This document shows positions 5,617-6,769 of a stretch of 6,769 bases of DNA, piece after piece (position 1 is the first letter of the stretch; the number at the start of each line of letters is the position of its first letter). The notes below the pieces were generated by a model that was not told the DNA's origin, ran no database searches, and saw nothing but the letters and a program-made list of their open reading frames with translations. A program made the translations under genes and the position numbers. The stretch spans positions 1-6,769 of the forward strand of contig CALXPX010000065.1 in the NCBI GenBank assembly GCA_944390305.1. Reading direction: 5' to 3'. The DNA is from an uncultured Clostridia bacterium (GTDB lineage Bacteria; Bacillota; Clostridia; TANB77; CAG-508).

Positions 5617-6769
5617 ATGAAAAGAGATAATATTGAAAGCATAAAAGCTATGCAAGTTTTTGATTCAAGAGGAAACCCTACAGTAGAAGTATGTGTTAGA
5701 CTTGAAAACGGAATAGAAGGAATAGCATCAGTTCCTTCAGGAGCATCAACAGGAAGTTTTGAAGCTGTAGAATTAAGAGATGGAGACATGCAAACATATA
5801 ATGGACTAAGTGTACAAAAAGCTGTTGAAAATGTTAACAAAAAAATATCAAAAGTATTAATAGGAACTAATGTATATAATCAATTAGAAATAGATGAAAA
5901 AATGATAGATTTAGATGGAACTGTTAATAAATCAAAGTTAGGGGCAAATAGTATACTTGGAGTGTCATTAGCAGTAGCAAGAGCAGCAGCTAACAGCTTA
6001 CATTTACCATTATACAAATATATAGGTGGAATTAATGGAAAAATAATGCCAATGCCTATGATGAATGTATTAAATGGTGGAAGACATGCAAACAATAATT
6101 TAAATATACAAGAATTTATGATAGTCCCAGTAGGAGCAAGAAACTTTAAAGAAATAATGCAAATGGGAGTAGAAGTATATAAAGTGCTAAAAGAAATTTT
6201 AAAAAAGAAGAATCTAACTACTTCTGTTGGAGATGAAGGTGGTTTTGCACCAAATTTAAATAATGATGAAGAAGCAATAGAAATATTATTAGAAGCAATA
6301 AATGAAGCGGGATATAAAGAAAAGAAAGATTTTGAAATCGCTTTAGATATGGCAAGTACAGAAATGCATTTAGCTGCTAAAAAAATAAATAAAGAAGGCT
6401 ATTATTTCTGGAAAACAGATGAATACAAAACAAAAGCAGAAATGATAGATTATATAATAGACTTAGTAAATAAATATCCTATATATTCAGTAGAAGATGG
6501 TTTAGCAGAAGAAGATTGGAAAGCATGGAAAGAATTAACTAAAAAAATAGGAAATAAGGTACAATTAGTAGGAGATGATCTTTTTGTTACAAATCCTGAA
6601 AGACTAAATAAAGGCGTAAAAGAAGAAGTAGCAAATGCAATTTTAATAAAACCAAATCAAATAGGAACTCTTACAGAAACACTAGAGACAATAAGACTAG
6701 CAAAAAGGAATGGTTATAAAACAATAATATCTCATAGATCAGGAGAAACAGAAGATACTTTTATCTCAG
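5617..6769 (+). CDS. eno: Enolase (phosphopyruvate hydratase), cut by the window end
   Basis: Enolase converts 2-phosphoglycerate to phosphoenolpyruvate in glycolysis and, in reverse, in gluconeogenesis. It is cytoplasmic and needs magnesium. The first 384 codons are present with no stop; the family has about 430 residues, so roughly 45 are missing. Start: AGGAGG (5604-5609), 7 bases before ATG 5617. All key residues are visible: the mobile SGASTG loop (41-46), H157, E166 (IQEF), E207 (VGDEGG), the metal ligands D244, E293 (SVEDG) and D320 (VGDD), catalytic K345 (LIKPNQIGT) and H373-R374-S375 (SHRSGETED). Segments around these are unusual in detail: NGGRHANNN where HADNN is common, and ALDMASTEMH where LDxAASEFY is common. 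It still reads as an active enolase. Its base composition matches ylmH, its upstream neighbour. Confidence 0.97.
   Translation, partial: MKRDNIESIKAMQVFDSRGNPTVEVCVRLENGIEGIASVPSGASTGSFEAVELRDGDMQTYNGLSVQKAVENVNKKISKVLIGTNVYNQLEIDEKMIDLDGTVNKSKLGANSILGVSLAVARAAANSLHLPLYKYIGGINGKIMPMPMMNVLNGGRHANNNLNIQEFMIVPVGARNFKEIMQMGVEVYKVLKEILKKKNLTTSVGDEGGFAPNLNNDEEAIEILLEAINEAGYKEKKDFEIALDMASTEMHLAAKKINKEGYYFWKTDEYKTKAEMIDYIIDLVNKYPIYSVEDGLAEEDWKAWKELTKKIGNKVQLVGDDLFVTNPERLNKGVKEEVANAILIKPNQIGTLTETLETIRLAKRNGYKTIISHRSGETEDTFIS

Noticed and set aside
5430..6095. Minus-strand open frames across the end of ylmH and the start of enolase
   Set aside because: They are antisense to enolase, whose residues and frame are certain, and have no credible start signals.
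1..6769. CRISPR array, insertion sequence or phage integrase
   Set aside because: I see no regularly spaced repeats, transposase motifs or terminal inverted repeats anywhere in the window.

Overview
The window comes from a very AT-rich bacterium. Hand counts on sampled lines give about 22-25% G+C in most genes. Stops are TAA, Trp is TGG, and ATA, AGA and AAA codons dominate. Strong AGGAGG ribosome sites, TTGNNN/TATAAT promoters, intrinsic terminators and a YlmH homologue point to a Firmicute. The radical SAM protein related to pyruvate formate-lyase activases fits an anaerobe, so an uncultured or gut-type Clostridia member is the best guess; this is inference.

Layout, left to right: (1) a complete radical SAM gene of the PFL-activase-like group (56-958), apparently expressed from an extended -10 promoter so close to the start codon that its mRNA would be nearly leaderless. 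(2) A large single-chain MacB/FtsX-type ABC transporter (1057-3642) with its own promoter, a near-perfect palindrome on the predicted transcription start (candidate repressor operator) and a strong terminator. (3) A 218-residue protein of unknown function (3787-4443) with a C-terminal CxxC/HxxC putative metal site. It has its own promoter, leader hairpin, very strong ribosome site and terminator, and its G+C (215/657 = 32.7%) is clearly above its neighbours. (4) A minus-strand tRNA-Gln(CUG) with encoded CCA, its own promoter and its own terminator, converging on gene 3. (5) A ylmH-like S4-domain gene (4746-5546), divergent from the tRNA. (6) The first 384 codons of enolase (5617 onward), cut by the window end.

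Most units look independently transcribed; only ylmH and eno are placed to be co-transcribed. The housekeeping parts (tRNA, ylmH, eno) are ordinary. I do not see an obvious multi-gene novel system. The most interesting element is the self-contained, compositionally distinct unknown gene next to the 3' end of the tRNA, followed by the candidate operator of the ABC transporter and the nearly leaderless start of the radical SAM gene. No gap longer than about 300 bases lacks a gene; the longest, 4444-4745, holds two terminators, the tRNA and a pair of divergent promoters.
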